64,000 bases of DNA, from positions 116,152,246-116,216,245 of the forward strand of contig OU015523.1 in NCBI GenBank assembly GCA_907165065.1. Direction: 5' to 3'. How positions within the stretch are numbered: the first letter of the stretch is position 1; each line of letters opens with the position of its first letter. The position numbers and the translations under genes are program-made. Below are positions 1 through 10,700 of this stretch, piece after piece. The notes under the pieces were generated by a model that was given only the letters and a program-made list of their open reading frames with translations, searched no databases and was not told where the DNA came from. The DNA is from Caprimulgus europaeus. Lineage: Eukaryota; Chordata; Aves; Caprimulgiformes; Caprimulgidae.

Positions 1-840
1 TTGCAATCTGCAGTGTTGTACATCCTCATTTTCCCTCCATACATTGCAGGTATTCTTCACTGAAATGGTAAGTGCATTTGTCTGCAGAAAGAGCAGTAGC
101 CATGAGAGAGCTGGTAGATTTTGCTAGAGCTTCTCCATATTCCAGTAATTATATTTTAGTACAAAACACAGTATGATACTGCAAGTGCTGAGTCCTGCAG
201 ATACACTCTGCATCCTCTATAAATATCTAGTCCTCAGGCAGGTTATCATTTATCAGACTGCAGATGACAAGAATGATTGATATTTGCAAAGCCAAAATCC
301 AATCATGCTGAATTATGTGAACTGGGACAGTTTGAAAATGTAGAAAGAAAAGCTAGGTCAGTTTCATCCATTTCTCAGATTTGCTGGGACTAGGTACTAA
401 GTACGTGTACAAATGACTATAAGTAGCTGTCCTTAATGATTGTTCTTTCAAAAACTTGGGGTGTCCACCAGATAGTCCTTGAGTGCCAATCTCTGCTGAC
501 AACTTGATAAATACGGTATTGCCATGGCCACTAGCAGGGCACAAGCTTTGTTCCAGCTCTGCAGGGCCTCAGGACTTGACAGGTTTGCATTGTCTGAATT
601 TCACTGTGCCTGCCTGGAGTTTTTTTTTTTAGCTTGTTTGGCTGTAACGAGCTTTCTCCTGACCAGGTGGCTATTGCCTTATTTGTTTTACCTTTGTTTC
701 TCCTTTTATGGTTGTATGGTATAACCAGATTTTTTATATAGATACAATTAACAAGCAGTTTGTCTGTAGAACAAAATGTTTATGACTGTAGCATCACGTT
801 GCAGAGGGAAACAAGCCTGATACAATAAGGGCTTTGAAAA
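1..840. other. Intergenic DNA, no gene recognised
   Basis: No reading frame here resembles a known protein. A short stretch near 50-76 has splice-like AG and GT flanks but would give an exon of only about 18 bases. From the mammalian gene order I recall, CHORDC1 would be expected somewhere to the left, but I see none of its coding sequence. Confidence 0.5.
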
Positions 841-1054
841 ATCATAGAATCACAGAATAGTTTGGGTTGGAAAGAACCTTAAAAAATCCAGTTCCAACCC
901 CCCTGTCATCAGCAGGGACACCTTCCACTAGACCAGGTTGCTCAAAGCCTCATCCAGCCTGGCCTTGAACACTTCCAGGGAGGAGCAGCCACAGCTTCTC
1001 TGGGCAACCTGTTCCAGTGTCTCACCAACCTCACAGGAAAGAATTTCTTCCTGG
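841..1054 (-). repeat. CR1 LINE 3' end fragment
   Basis: The plus strand opens with ATCATAGAATCACAGAAT, the reverse complement of the octamer repeat that ends CR1 elements. It continues through typical CR1 text (GGTTGGAAAGAACCTT, then the CAGGGACACCTTCCACTAGACCAGG region, then the AACCTGTTCCAGTGT region). Only about 215 bases of the 3' end remain, as is normal for 5'-truncated CR1 copies. Confidence 0.93.
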
Positions 1055-3490
1055 GGCATGTGATGTGGTGTAGAGGACCATGAGCATGGGATTAGAGAAG
1101 GGGCACAGGATCATCCAGGGAGATAAAACAGCTCATAATCTTTTTAACTACTTTGTTACTGAAAGGTTTGTCTGTAATTGAAGTCTTTTTTGTTTTTTTT
1201 TTTTTTCTTTTTCTGTAATAAATAGAAACTAAACATTCCTTGATCACCCAGTTAAGACTTCAGGAATGCTGACAATTAACTTGTCTTTATTTATAAAGTG
1301 TGTAATAAGACAGGCAGGGTGTTTGTGTTTTACTCCTCTGCCCTGGCAGTGGGTGACGCTACACAAGTACCACGCTTCTGCACAGCTTAGGTGCCAGGCT
1401 AATTCTGTCTGAGCTGGGGCAGAAGGTGCTGGTTTAGTGCTGGCAGGAGGTGCCAGGGCATGCGGGCTCAGGTGGGAAGACTATGGTAACATGGTTTGGG
1501 AGATGGAGAGAGCTGAGGAGGCAAAAGCAGTGCTTCAGGAGGAGAGTATTGGCTCTGGGAATATCTGAAGGGATCTCAGAGGGAGCTAAAACTTGCAGTG
1601 CTCATTGTTTGCAGCTGACTGTGTTTCCCCAGCCTGACGTCCTGCAGCTTGTGGGTTACCTAAGAGCGTGTTGTCACAACAGTCGCTGTGTCCAGCAACT
1701 GTGGCTTCAGTTTCCTTCTAAAAATACAGCCAAGTTTGGAGGTAATGTGGATGGCAGCATGAGGAATGTGTCAGCAGCTTGCTGTCAGTAAGCTACAAAG
1801 CACATCTGGGGAAGGTGCCATGTAAACATAGCAAGTCTATTCTTATCTGATACCCTCCTGTGAAATGCTTTTCCCATTATCGCCTCTCCTGTTCTTTCCC
1901 TTTATGGAAAGTTGTAACGTGTTAGCAGTTTACTTGAACCAGGTCCAGCCCCTCTAACATGAAGTGCTTCACAAACCAGTCCTCCTCCTCCATTTTTTGA
2001 GCTTCTCAAGCTCATCCAGAAAATGGACGTGTCTTACAGGTTGGGTTGAAGAGTATTGAAGAGTAGCTTGTAGATTTTCATGGATGAAGAAGATGATGTT
2101 TAAAGGTGGAGGATCCATCAGGACAGATGCCATGTTGACACTGATGGGAGCTGCCTTGATTTCACAGATTGTAACAGGCACAAAAAATACAGCAGCAATC
2201 CATAGGCCAGACAGCTCCTAAATCATTTAGGCTAAGTTCTTCCAGCTGACATTAACAGAAGTAACTGCTGAATTTGACAAAGAGCTCAACTCTAATACAC
2301 CATAGGCTTGCAGATAGACTACGGGGTTAGAGTGTGGCCACTCTTGCTTCATTGGAGCTACTTTTAGTCTCAGTGGTATAAGGGAAACAGTCTTTTGTCT
2401 TTAAAAAGGCTGCTCATTAAATTCAGCTTCTACTGGTTTCTCTAGGGCTGGTTTCTGCCAAGCAGGTGTTGCTCAGTGAGGAACACAAAGCTTTGGTTTG
2501 GCCTGGAAGAGGACAGTCTAGCAGAAGCAAGATTCCTGTATTTCATTTAGTGTTGTCTTCTCTGCTTTGCTGTAGGGAAGTCCATGGTGTTCACCATCAT
2601 TCAGCTCTCTTAATGGCATTCCTCACTGTATGCGAAAATGCCCTGAATAAAAACAGTGGAATTCATAGTACCAGAGAGAAAAAATGGGCTGTGCTGAGTA
2701 TATCCTGTTCCTACCACTTGCAGAGAGGGGGTCCCCAGCTGCTTTTGATACAGTGTCACCTGGACATTCCAGCTTTGCCCCTTGAGGGTTTCTACAGCAT
2801 TGCCTAGGAGGTGCACAAAGTCCTCAGGGACTTTCAGTATCTTCCAGAATCTCACCCTGCTGCTGTTTTCCTTAAGAAAAATGTGGGGTCACACAGTAGC
2901 TCTTCTCTGCAGATGCTGTGTAGCACCTCTTACTCTCAGAGTAACACCACCGCAGGATAAACTATTTCTGCTTTCAAGCAATTTTTGGGTTGTTTTAGAA
3001 GACTTGTGATTGACATATGTAATCATTATCTTGGTTTAAAGAGGAGAACAAGCAACCTTTTAAAGATGTATTTATTAGTTTTCATGAGTCTCAATCAAGT
3101 GCACATGAATAGAGGGCCACCAGCCATGCTTAGGAATATGCAGAGATTATTTTACAGGTTATCTATAGAAGAAGGAGAGAATAAGATAAATTGGGTCTGT
3201 GGAAAAGTCAGCAGAGAATACCGGTAATGATTGTGATCATCTGCTTACTGGGCTGATGGACTGCTGTAGGACCTTTCTCTTGCAGTGTTCACTGGTTTAT
3301 ACTATTAAAGAGATTTCTGTAAATGAAGAAGGAAGCATGCTTTGTCAAGTACTTCCTTTTTATATGGAAATTCCTCGTTGACTTTATCCTCTGATGATAA
3401 TACAGCAGCAGCCACTGACAGCTCCAAAGCTGGTTGCTGTTCACGAGGAAGAGGTACTAGTGCCCTTTTTCCACCGTCCAGATATCCTAA
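1055..3490. other. Intergenic DNA, no gene recognised
   Basis: About 2.4 kb without a recognisable gene. The longest frames (for example 113 codons at 1450-1791 and at 2466-2807, plus strand) have no family motifs and no splice or promoter context that I can defend. There is a T-rich run near 1187-1212. No clear repeat was recognised. Confidence 0.5.
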
Positions 3491-3495
3491 CCCTT
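3491..3495. repeat. 5-bp target-site duplication, left copy
   Basis: CCCTT immediately before the LTR's TG start. The same five bases follow the LTR's terminal CA at 5708-5712. Confidence 0.7.
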
Positions 3496-3936
3496 TGTCC
3501 TGGTTTTGCTAGGACAGAGTTAATTGTCTTCTTATTAGCTAGAATAGCTGTGTTTTAGCTTCAGTATGGGGTTTGTTATGAGAAGAATGTTGATAAGGCA
3601 CTAATGTTATTAGTTGCTGCTGGAGCTCAAGGCCGTCATGTTTGGCTGGTTCACAGGTGGGAAGGACTGGGAGGGGAGAAGCGTAGTAAGTATCAAAACC
3701 CGTATTCCGTATCATATTACATCATGTCAGTATATGAACCATGGTTGACCAGAAATTGGGGGCATTCTTTCAGGGATCGCTCGGGCTCACTCTTCTGGGT
3801 TTCAGTTTTGGGACTGTCTCTGCTCCGGGATCACTGGCTGGCACAGTCTGGGCGTTGGTCGGCAGGTGGTGAGCAATTGCACTGAGCATCACTCACTTGT
3901 ATGTTCTGTTATTACTGTTGTTATCATCATCATTTT

Positions 3937-5580
3937 ATCACAGAATCACAGAATCACAGAATATTAGGGATTGGAAGGGACCTCGAAAGATCATCTAGTC
4001 CAATCCCCCTGCCGGAGCAGGAACACCTAGATGAGTTCGCACAGGAAGGCGTCCAGGCGGGTCTTGAATGTCTCCAGAGAAGGAGACTCCACAACCTCCC
4101 TGGGCAGCCTGTTCCAGTGCTCTGTCACCCTTACTGTAAAGAAGTTCTTTCTCAAATTTAAGCGGAACCTCCTGTGTTCCAGCTTACACCCATTACCCCT
4201 TGTCCTATCATCGGTCGTTACTGTGAAGAGCCTGGCCCCATCCTCCTCACACTCACCCTTCAAATATTTATAAACATTAATCAGGTCCCCCCTCAGTCTC
4301 CTCTTCTCCAAGCTAAAGAGCCCCAGCTCCCTCAGCCTTTCCTCATAAGGGAGATGCTCCACTCCCTTAATCATATTGGTGGCTCTTCGCTGTACTCTCT
4401 CAAGCAGCTCCCTGTCCTTCTTGAACTGTGGGGCCCAGAACTGGACACAATATTCCAGATGTGGCCTCACCAGGGCAGAGTAAAGGGGAAGAAGAACCTC
4501 TCTTGACCTACTGACTACACCCCTTCTAATGCACCCCAGGATGCCATTGGCCTTCCTGGCCACAAGGGCACAGTGCTGGCTCATGGTCATCCTGCTGTCC
4601 ACCAGGACTCCCAGATCCCTTTCCCCTTCACTGCTCTCTAGGAGATCATTTCCTAACCTATAGTGGAACCTGGGGTTGTTCCTGCCCAGGTGCAACACCC
4701 TACACTTGCCCTTATTATATTTCATCAAGTTTTTCCCTGCCCAGCTCTCCAGCCTGTCCAGGTCTCTCTGGATGGCAGCACAGCCTTCTGGAGTGTCAGC
4801 CACTCCTCCCAGCTTGGTATCATCAGCAAACTTGCTGACAGTGCATTCAATTCCCTCATCCAGGTCATTTATGAATATATTGAATAATACTGGTCCTAGT
4901 ACTGACCCCTGAGGGACTCCACTAGACACAGGTCTCCAACTAGACTCCGCCCCATTGACCACTACTCTCTGGCTTCTTCCCACCAGCCAGTTAATAATCC
5001 ATCTCACTACCTGCTCATCTAATCCACACTTCCTCAATTTATCAGCGAGGATGCTGTGGGAGACCGTGTCAAATGCTTTGCTGAAATCAAGATAGACCAC
5101 ATCCACTGCTCTACCATCATCCAGCCACCTGGTCGTGTTTTCATAAAAGTCTAGAAGGTTGGTCAAGCACGACTTCCCCTTGGTGAAGCCGTGCTGACTG
5201 CCCCTAATGACCCTCTTATCCTTGATATGCCTAGAGATGGCACCAAGGATAAGTCGTTCCATCACCTTTCCAGGGATGGAGGTGAGGCTGACCGGTCTGT
5301 AGTTACCCGGGTCCTCCTTCTTGCCCTTTTTGAAGATTGGAGTGACATTTGCCTTCCTCCAGTCCTCAGGCACCTCTCCCGTTCCCCACGACTTAGCAAA
5401 GATGATGGAGAGCGGTCTAGCAATGACCTCAGCCAGCTCCCTCAACACTCGTGGGTGCATCCCATCTGGACCCATGGATTTATGGATGTCCAGGTTGCTT
5501 AATTGGTCCCTGACCCAATCCTCATCAACTGAGGCAATCTTCTCCATTGTCCTGTCTCCACTTATTTTCATGAGTGAATA
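3937..5580 (-). mobile_element. CR1 LINE, 5'-truncated, young
   Basis: A minus-strand CR1 of about 1.64 kb. The 3' end is marked on the plus strand by three CAGAATCA-type octamers at 3939-3962. The 5' end near 5580 falls just upstream of the ORF start; the endonuclease domain and ORF1 are missing, so the copy cannot be autonomous. It lies inside a solo LTR whose sequence resumes on both sides, so it is younger than that LTR. The undamaged ORF suggests a recent insertion. Confidence 0.93.
4027..5571 (-). CDS. CR1 ORF2 C-terminal part: reverse transcriptase
   Basis: A 514-codon uninterrupted frame from ATG at 5571 to a stop at 4027. It carries non-LTR reverse transcriptase landmarks in order: [10 protein letters not shown] near residue 35, [17 protein letters not shown] near 90, [15 protein letters not shown] near 126, [15 protein letters not shown] (metal-binding Asp) near 158, [12 protein letters not shown] near 218, and FADDTKLGG (catalytic Asp pair) near 248. 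The C-terminal region follows, with [11 protein letters not shown] and the [10 protein letters not shown] end typical of CR1. The endonuclease half is lost by 5' truncation. No host promoter is evident, so expression as a protein is doubtful. It is a transposon relic, not a host gene. Confidence 0.9.
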   Translation of the reverse strand: MKISGDRTMEKIASVDEDWVRDQLSNLDIHKSMGPDGMHPRVLRELAEVIARPLSIIFAKSWGTGEVPEDWRKANVTPIFKKGKKEDPGNYRPVSLTSIPGKVMERLILGAISRHIKDKRVIRGSQHGFTKGKSCLTNLLDFYENTTRWLDDGRAVDVVYLDFSKAFDTVSHSILADKLRKCGLDEQVVRWIINWLVGRSQRVVVNGAESSWRPVSSGVPQGSVLGPVLFNIFINDLDEGIECTVSKFADDTKLGGVADTPEGCAAIQRDLDRLESWAGKNLMKYNKGKCRVLHLGRNNPRFHYRLGNDLLESSEGERDLGVLVDSRMTMSQHCALVARKANGILGCIRRGVVSRSREVLLPLYSALVRPHLEYCVQFWAPQFKKDRELLERVQRRATNMIKGVEHLPYEERLRELGLFSLEKRRLRGDLINVYKYLKGECEEDGARLFTVTTDDRTRGNGCKLEHRRFRLNLRKNFFTVRVTEHWNRLPREVVESPSLETFKTRLDAFLCELI

Positions 5581-5707
5581 GTTTTTATTTCAACTCGTGA
5601 TTCTCCTTGCCCTTTTCCTTCAAATTGTCTCCCCTACTCCCTGGAGGGGGAGGAGAGTGAGAGGGCAGGCTGTTTGGCTGCAAACCAAAAGGAGTGAAAC
5701 CCCCACA

Positions 5708-5712
5708 CCCTT
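5708..5712. repeat. 5-bp target-site duplication, right copy
   Basis: CCCTT immediately after the LTR's terminal CA, matching 3491-3495. Confidence 0.7.
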
Positions 5713-6503
5713 CCCTGGGGGCACACACAGTTACTGCCCATTGCAGTTAACATAAAGCTCCCATGGAGCAGGAAGAGTGGGCGGTACAGGAAAAGGGAAG
5801 GATAACCAGTGCAGTTACAGCCCTGTCACTGTTCACAGGGTACCACATCCTTCAGCAACGCCTTAAGCTACAGATGTGGAGATTAACAACTTATTAACCA
5901 TGAATAGTAAAGAGAACAACATGTAGTCACTGTTCTGGGGTCCTCAGCATTGACTACTCACTGCTAATGCTCTCTTGTGTGCAGGCTGATGAGGTCTGTT
6001 TCAGCACTACTTTTTCCAATAGAAGAGGTAAAGTGTGGACTGTGGAAGTGTAATTTCCTCCTATGTTCCTAAGGCTTGATTTGTGAAAAGCAATTTAACA
6101 GTAAATTTTGAGCACAACATCCATAGGTATACAGTCCTTTGTCTTTCAGGGAGGCTTATTGGAAGTGATGCCAATTAAAGCCTCTCTTCTTGGTGGCATA
6201 TACCCCCCAAAACAACCTCCCAAAGGAAAGAACTATAGTAATTTCTGGTTCCCTTGTCTGAATTGAAGGCATTTGAGATGAGAACAACTCCTTCTGTAGC
6301 CCAGTAATTGTCCTGTTTCTCTAATTCTGTCTTTTTTAGTACCACTTCTGTTCTATTCCCCATAAAACAAAAAGGATTTTACTCCAACAACCTGGTGCAA
6401 TTTATGGTTGTGAGAAAAACTGCAGTATATTTTACATAAGAGAAGAAATTGGTTATTATCAGCTCCCACAAACTGGAATGTGATTTAATAAAATTCTAGC
6501 AAT

Positions 6504-6509
6504 TTTATT
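6504..6509 (-). terminator. Candidate polyadenylation signal of NAALAD2 (distal)
   Basis: A second minus-strand AATAAA, about 1.1 kb past the stop codon. It is an alternative to the proximal signal; the sequence alone cannot choose between them. Confidence 0.3.
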
Positions 6510-7041
6510 AGTTGTAAGGCATATAGGTGAGAAGTGCATTTAAAGGGCAAATGAAGCAAGAATCAATTTTTTTACAAATTAAACAGTTTTGTACAATTAC
6601 CCTTCTCATGCATTTCAGTTTCTTTTTGAATGTAAAAGCAGCTCCTGATGGGAAATTTTCTTCAAGTCCTATTTGAAGACAGAAAAACCTCAAGCTCCAT
6701 GCCAGCAGTGATAATGTCCTCCAGCTCCCTCAACTGGAAGAAGACTTCTGCACGAAAGAGATCTTACAGGGAAAAAAAAAAAAAAAAGTAGGAACAAAAG
6801 CTGTCATGGATTTGGGACTAGTGCCAGTGCCAAAAGGATCAGGGAGGTCAGCTTTTGGTTAACCCCCACAATCCATATATTCCAAAGGGCAAATAAAGGA
6901 GGGAAGTGCATAGTGTCTTTCAGAGGGATGGACACTCACTTCCCGAGAAAATGCTTTTGGATTTCTGCATATAAGCAGCTGTTTTCTCTGATGATAAAGA
7001 ATGGCCAGTACTGCTTTGGCAGTTGGCAGGAGGGACAATAT

Positions 7042-7047
7042 TTTATT
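7042..7047 (-). terminator. Candidate polyadenylation signal of NAALAD2 (proximal)
   Basis: TTTATT on the plus strand reads AATAAA on the minus strand, about 560 bases past the NAALAD2 stop. The position is plausible, but the hexamer is common in AT-rich DNA. Confidence 0.35.
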
Positions 7048-7607
7048 GTTTCAGGAAAAAAAAACGAATCAGTATAATGAGCACTCGGCAGTCCTGCAGA
7101 ATAGATTCTAAAATACAGATGCCTTTGGTGTCTTCTATTATTAAAGTAATTATTAGAACAAGAAAAATGCATGTGCTGAGGTCTGTTACTTTTTTTCTCC
7201 TGAAGTATGTGCTGTTTATCACTGCTATGGACAAGATTTACAGATAGCTTGGCAAATAACTAGTTTTGTAATTGTACATCCAAAATAACGGGTCCTCAAA
7301 ATTGGCAGATCTTTCAGGAAACTCTAATTGGGAACTAATTCTTCCTTCTCCCCACCCCCAAATTTGCTTCCATCTAGGGTTGTTTTTAAAGCTACGGTTT
7401 TGTCAGTATCAGAGAAGCAGCCATTGCCAGCTCAGGAGTTCTTTGATACGCAGAGCTCCTGCTCGCCCTAGCAGTGCACTTGCGGTGCATTCTGAAGGTG
7501 GGAAACCCAGTTTGGCAGGCGGTCAGGAGAGACTGGGTCACTCGAGTAGCCTGACTACAGTGCACTTCACACTTTGCTATTTGACTGAGCTTTTTGAAGC
7601 CATCATC

Positions 7608-7797
7608 CTATGCTACTTCTTTCAGTGTCCCTGCTGCTGCCTGCACAGTGAAGGCTGCGATGGAAATCTGCCTCTTTACTTCCTCCCAGGCTTCATGCTG
7701 ATCTGCTTTGCTTTCAATATCAAACAGGGCATCATAGATCCCTGGGAAGGACTCTCCAGCATACTTGTTGTGACTGCTTGGAGCAAAGATGATGTGT
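7608..7797 (-). CDS. NAALAD2: NAALAD2 exon 19 (last coding exon)
   Basis: Encodes residues 679-740 plus the TAG stop at 7608-7610. It begins with the third base of Arg678 after a CCCCACAG acceptor. It carries HNKYAGES, with Lys689 and Tyr690 that grip the substrate's C-terminal glutamate, and ends with the helical tail [14 protein letters not shown]. The 190-base length equals FOLH1 exon 19. A 210-codon plus-strand frame across this exon is only its antisense shadow. Confidence 0.95.
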
Positions 7798-10700
7798 CTG
7801 TGGGGAGAGAAGAAAAAAATGTAGGTAAACTAAATAAAACAATCATTAACAGTATGCGTGTTCATTGGAGGGAACTGTATGTGTGCTACCTAAAGCAGCT
7901 ATGAATCCTGTGGAGATCAGAACTTATGAAATACACAGGAAATCTACCTGTACCTGTCTTTAAAAGGACAGGAGGAAGCAGCTCCAAGGGTAAAATCTAT
8001 GGGAAAGAGCAGATCTAGGAGAGGTAGCCTTGTCCTTGGGAAGAGATGATGTGTTTGTCTAATTAGAAATGAAACCATGTTAAATGCTTTGAAACTGGGA
8101 GCTCAACAGACCTGTTGAACTAATGTGGCAGTCTGGAACAGGGAATAAAACTAATTGTGGGTGTACAATGAGCAGTGGAACAGAAACCTCCAGAGTAACT
8201 AAGCAGTTGAATGATGGTCAGCAGATCTGGGAACGGAATTTAAAAAGAAGGGGGAAAAAAAAAATCTGTTGGAGAATTATTGAGAAAGCCATGAATTCTT
8301 CAGAGAAAAAGTGATCATACTGGAACAGAACTGTGTAAAACTACCAATTTTCTTCATTGGTGGGACTTTTTTCCTTAATTAATAGTTGCAGATCTGCTTT
8401 TAAATTGATTTTGTTCATATGAAGTATCAAAGCACATTCGTAGCATGTGAAAGAGTCTACTCAAATCAAAATAAACACTAAAACTACATTAATAAAAGCA
8501 AGCAAGTAAAATAAATAAATAATTAAATACAGACAGACAGACAGACAGCTCTAAATGCTACCTAACACCCAACAAGAGGAACTGTAGAAAACAGCCATTT
8601 CATTCTTCCAAAAGCGTGAATGACAGTTTATCCTAGGAGGGTGGAAGTGTGATTCTCAATTCTCCCTGCCTGAGGGACTTCTGGCTGGGTGTGAAAGGCA
8701 TCAATCAGTGAGTCAGAAATAGCCAGTCATTAGGAAAAGGGGGATACTGAGAGTAAAGTGATGGAGTTGCACACCTGACTCTGGAAGCTAGCTTCTTGTC
8801 AAGCGTTACTAACAAATGGACTGGGTTTCTCTAAGGGGTATTGTGGTACACTGAACATTGTCTTTCTCTGGGCCCATGTGCTTGTAGAGAGAAATCTTCA
8901 AGAATAACTAGTTAATGATTTAAGCTAATAGGAGCATCCAAAGCTGGGACAGATGGAGCTCTGCAACACAGCTCACAGGCCTTTATCTATCCTGTGCTCA
9001 AAGGTCACTCTCTCCTAGCTCTCTCTTCTGGACTTCCCTCTTTGCCTGACCCTCACTACACATCTGTTCTCATCCTATTCTCTCTTACTCTACCCTCACT
9101 TCTTTTTTCTTTCCATGCAGTTGATTCTCCACTGAAACCTCACTTTGTACAGGTTTAAAAGAGCAAGTGGTAACAGTAGTGCTACTATACCCCTGCAAAT
9201 AAAAGTCACAGAGTACGATGGCTAATAAAAACAGAGTGCCAGAGCCAAGAAGAGGAATGAGGCACCACAAGATGCATGCAGCCAAGGAGTTCTCCTTGGA
9301 GGTGATAAACAAAGTCCACTGCTCACTGGGTTGTACCTAAAACAGAATGTGTTGAGCTGTAATTCCTATATAAGGCCTATATGGCAGTTCAACCGAACCA
9401 CCAGTTAGGGTTGGGTTCACCTGCAAAAGTACAGTGCCTTAGACAGCTGGTCAAGAAACTTGTTGCCTCACCTGTAAAACTTCCTCCCTGGTAAGCCAAG
9501 AGGATCAATGAAAGCTCTTTCTATAAACATCAGCTGATCGTTCATGATTCGCACTGCGACTGGACTGCAGAAAATGGAGACAGAGACATTTCACACAATG
9601 AGGAAACATGTCTGAGTTTCATTTCAACACTCTTCTTTGGACAGAAAAAAAAATGACAAAGATGTTCTACAGTTTGCAAAAAGATGAGGTTTTGCAAATG
9701 GAGATATTCAATACATGTTATATTAATGCATTAGGATTTCTGTGTTAGAAAACTCAACTACAAGATCACACTATGCAAAATAAAACAGGAAACTTCCTGA
9801 GAGTGTAAGATACTTACTCAGTATTAAATGGCACTAGAAACATCCCACTTAAGAGAGGAGAGAAAGGCTGAGATTTAGGTCAAGATGAAGATACCTAGAT
9901 TGTGGTGTCCACTCATAAGTCAAGTGTCCAAACTCCTGCTCTAATCTATACAGTAACATAATAAGGATGGGATCCAGTTGCCTAAACACAACTATCTGGT
10001 ACCACACCAGGTGCCTATGAGCAACTGGCCTCCAGCCACTGCACTCGGGGGCACAAAAGTCCCATGAGGGCCTTAGGTCTGCAAGCATCATATGGATACC
10101 TTAGACACTCTGAAGCATCATCCTGTCTCTTTGAGGTGTGCTGAAAGTACAAGTTCTGGTATCACCTAGAACTTCAACTTTCACTGCTACCTGCCTTTCC
10201 ATGTATTACAGTAATTTTAAGGACAAGCTGATACTAGTCATAAGCTCTACAGCTGATGATATTTATCATGGGAAGCAGAATTCATCTTAGCAGATATTGC
10301 CTGTCTCAAGGGCTCTATTCTACACTTATCAGACAGACTCCTTGTGTAGTCACTGGAAAGAAAGAACTGGCACCCTGAATGCCTAAGGAAGATATATCGA
10401 GATAGAGATATATATAAAATATTTTTTTCCTACTCACTCTTTCTTGTCAACTTGTTCAAGTCTCCTGTGAAATTCAGCAGCAGCCTGTGAGAAGTTCATC
10501 ACAGCAGAAAAAAGAGAATCTAGAGAAGGAAGGATTTTGTGAGCAACTTCAGAGTATCTGCTGAGCCAAATACACCTTTCAGTTGCCCAGGGAAAAATTA
10601 CATTTGTTTCTTTAATATAGTGGCATTAATTTTGTTGTCTTTCCCTAACTCGTTAGTTTCCCTAGTGCAGACTTTAACGAGCTACACTACTAGCAATAAT

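Larger units (their letters stand above)
3496..5707 (+). mobile_element. Solo LTR of an avian endogenous retrovirus (ERVL-like), split by a CR1
   Basis: The element starts TGTCCTGGTTTTGCTAGGAC, a start I recognise from avian LTRs, and ends in CA at 5707. The 5-base sequence CCCTT directly flanks both ends (3491-3495 and 5708-5712), which is a target-site duplication and matches the 5-bp duplications usual for ERVL-type integration. A CR1 (about 3937-5580) sits inside it; without the CR1 the LTR is about 570 bp. No internal viral genes are present, so this is a solo LTR fossil left by LTR-LTR recombination. Orientation is taken from the TGTCCTGG end. The family name is from memory and less certain than the element itself. 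Confidence 0.75.
5713..7607. other. Sequence downstream of NAALAD2, including its probable 3' UTR
   Basis: No gene is recognised between the LTR and the NAALAD2 stop codon. The part next to the stop is expected to be NAALAD2 3' UTR, since two minus-strand AATAAA signals lie here (7042-7047 and 6504-6509). A run of 16 A occupies 6772-6787. The rest is unremarkable AT-rich sequence. Confidence 0.5.

Noticed and set aside
50-76. Possible microexon (TTGCAG then about 18 bases then GTAAGT)
   Set aside because: Consensus-like splice sites occur often by chance, and no neighbouring exon supports it.
1450-1791. 113-codon plus-strand frame
   Set aside because: No family motif, unremarkable composition, no splice or promoter context. 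Likely chance.
2466-2807. 113-codon plus-strand frame
   Set aside because: No recognisable domain, and overlapping frames of similar length exist on both strands.
7272-7904. 210-codon plus-strand open frame
   Set aside because: It runs antisense across NAALAD2 exon 19 and has no motifs of its own; it is a shadow of the conserved exon.
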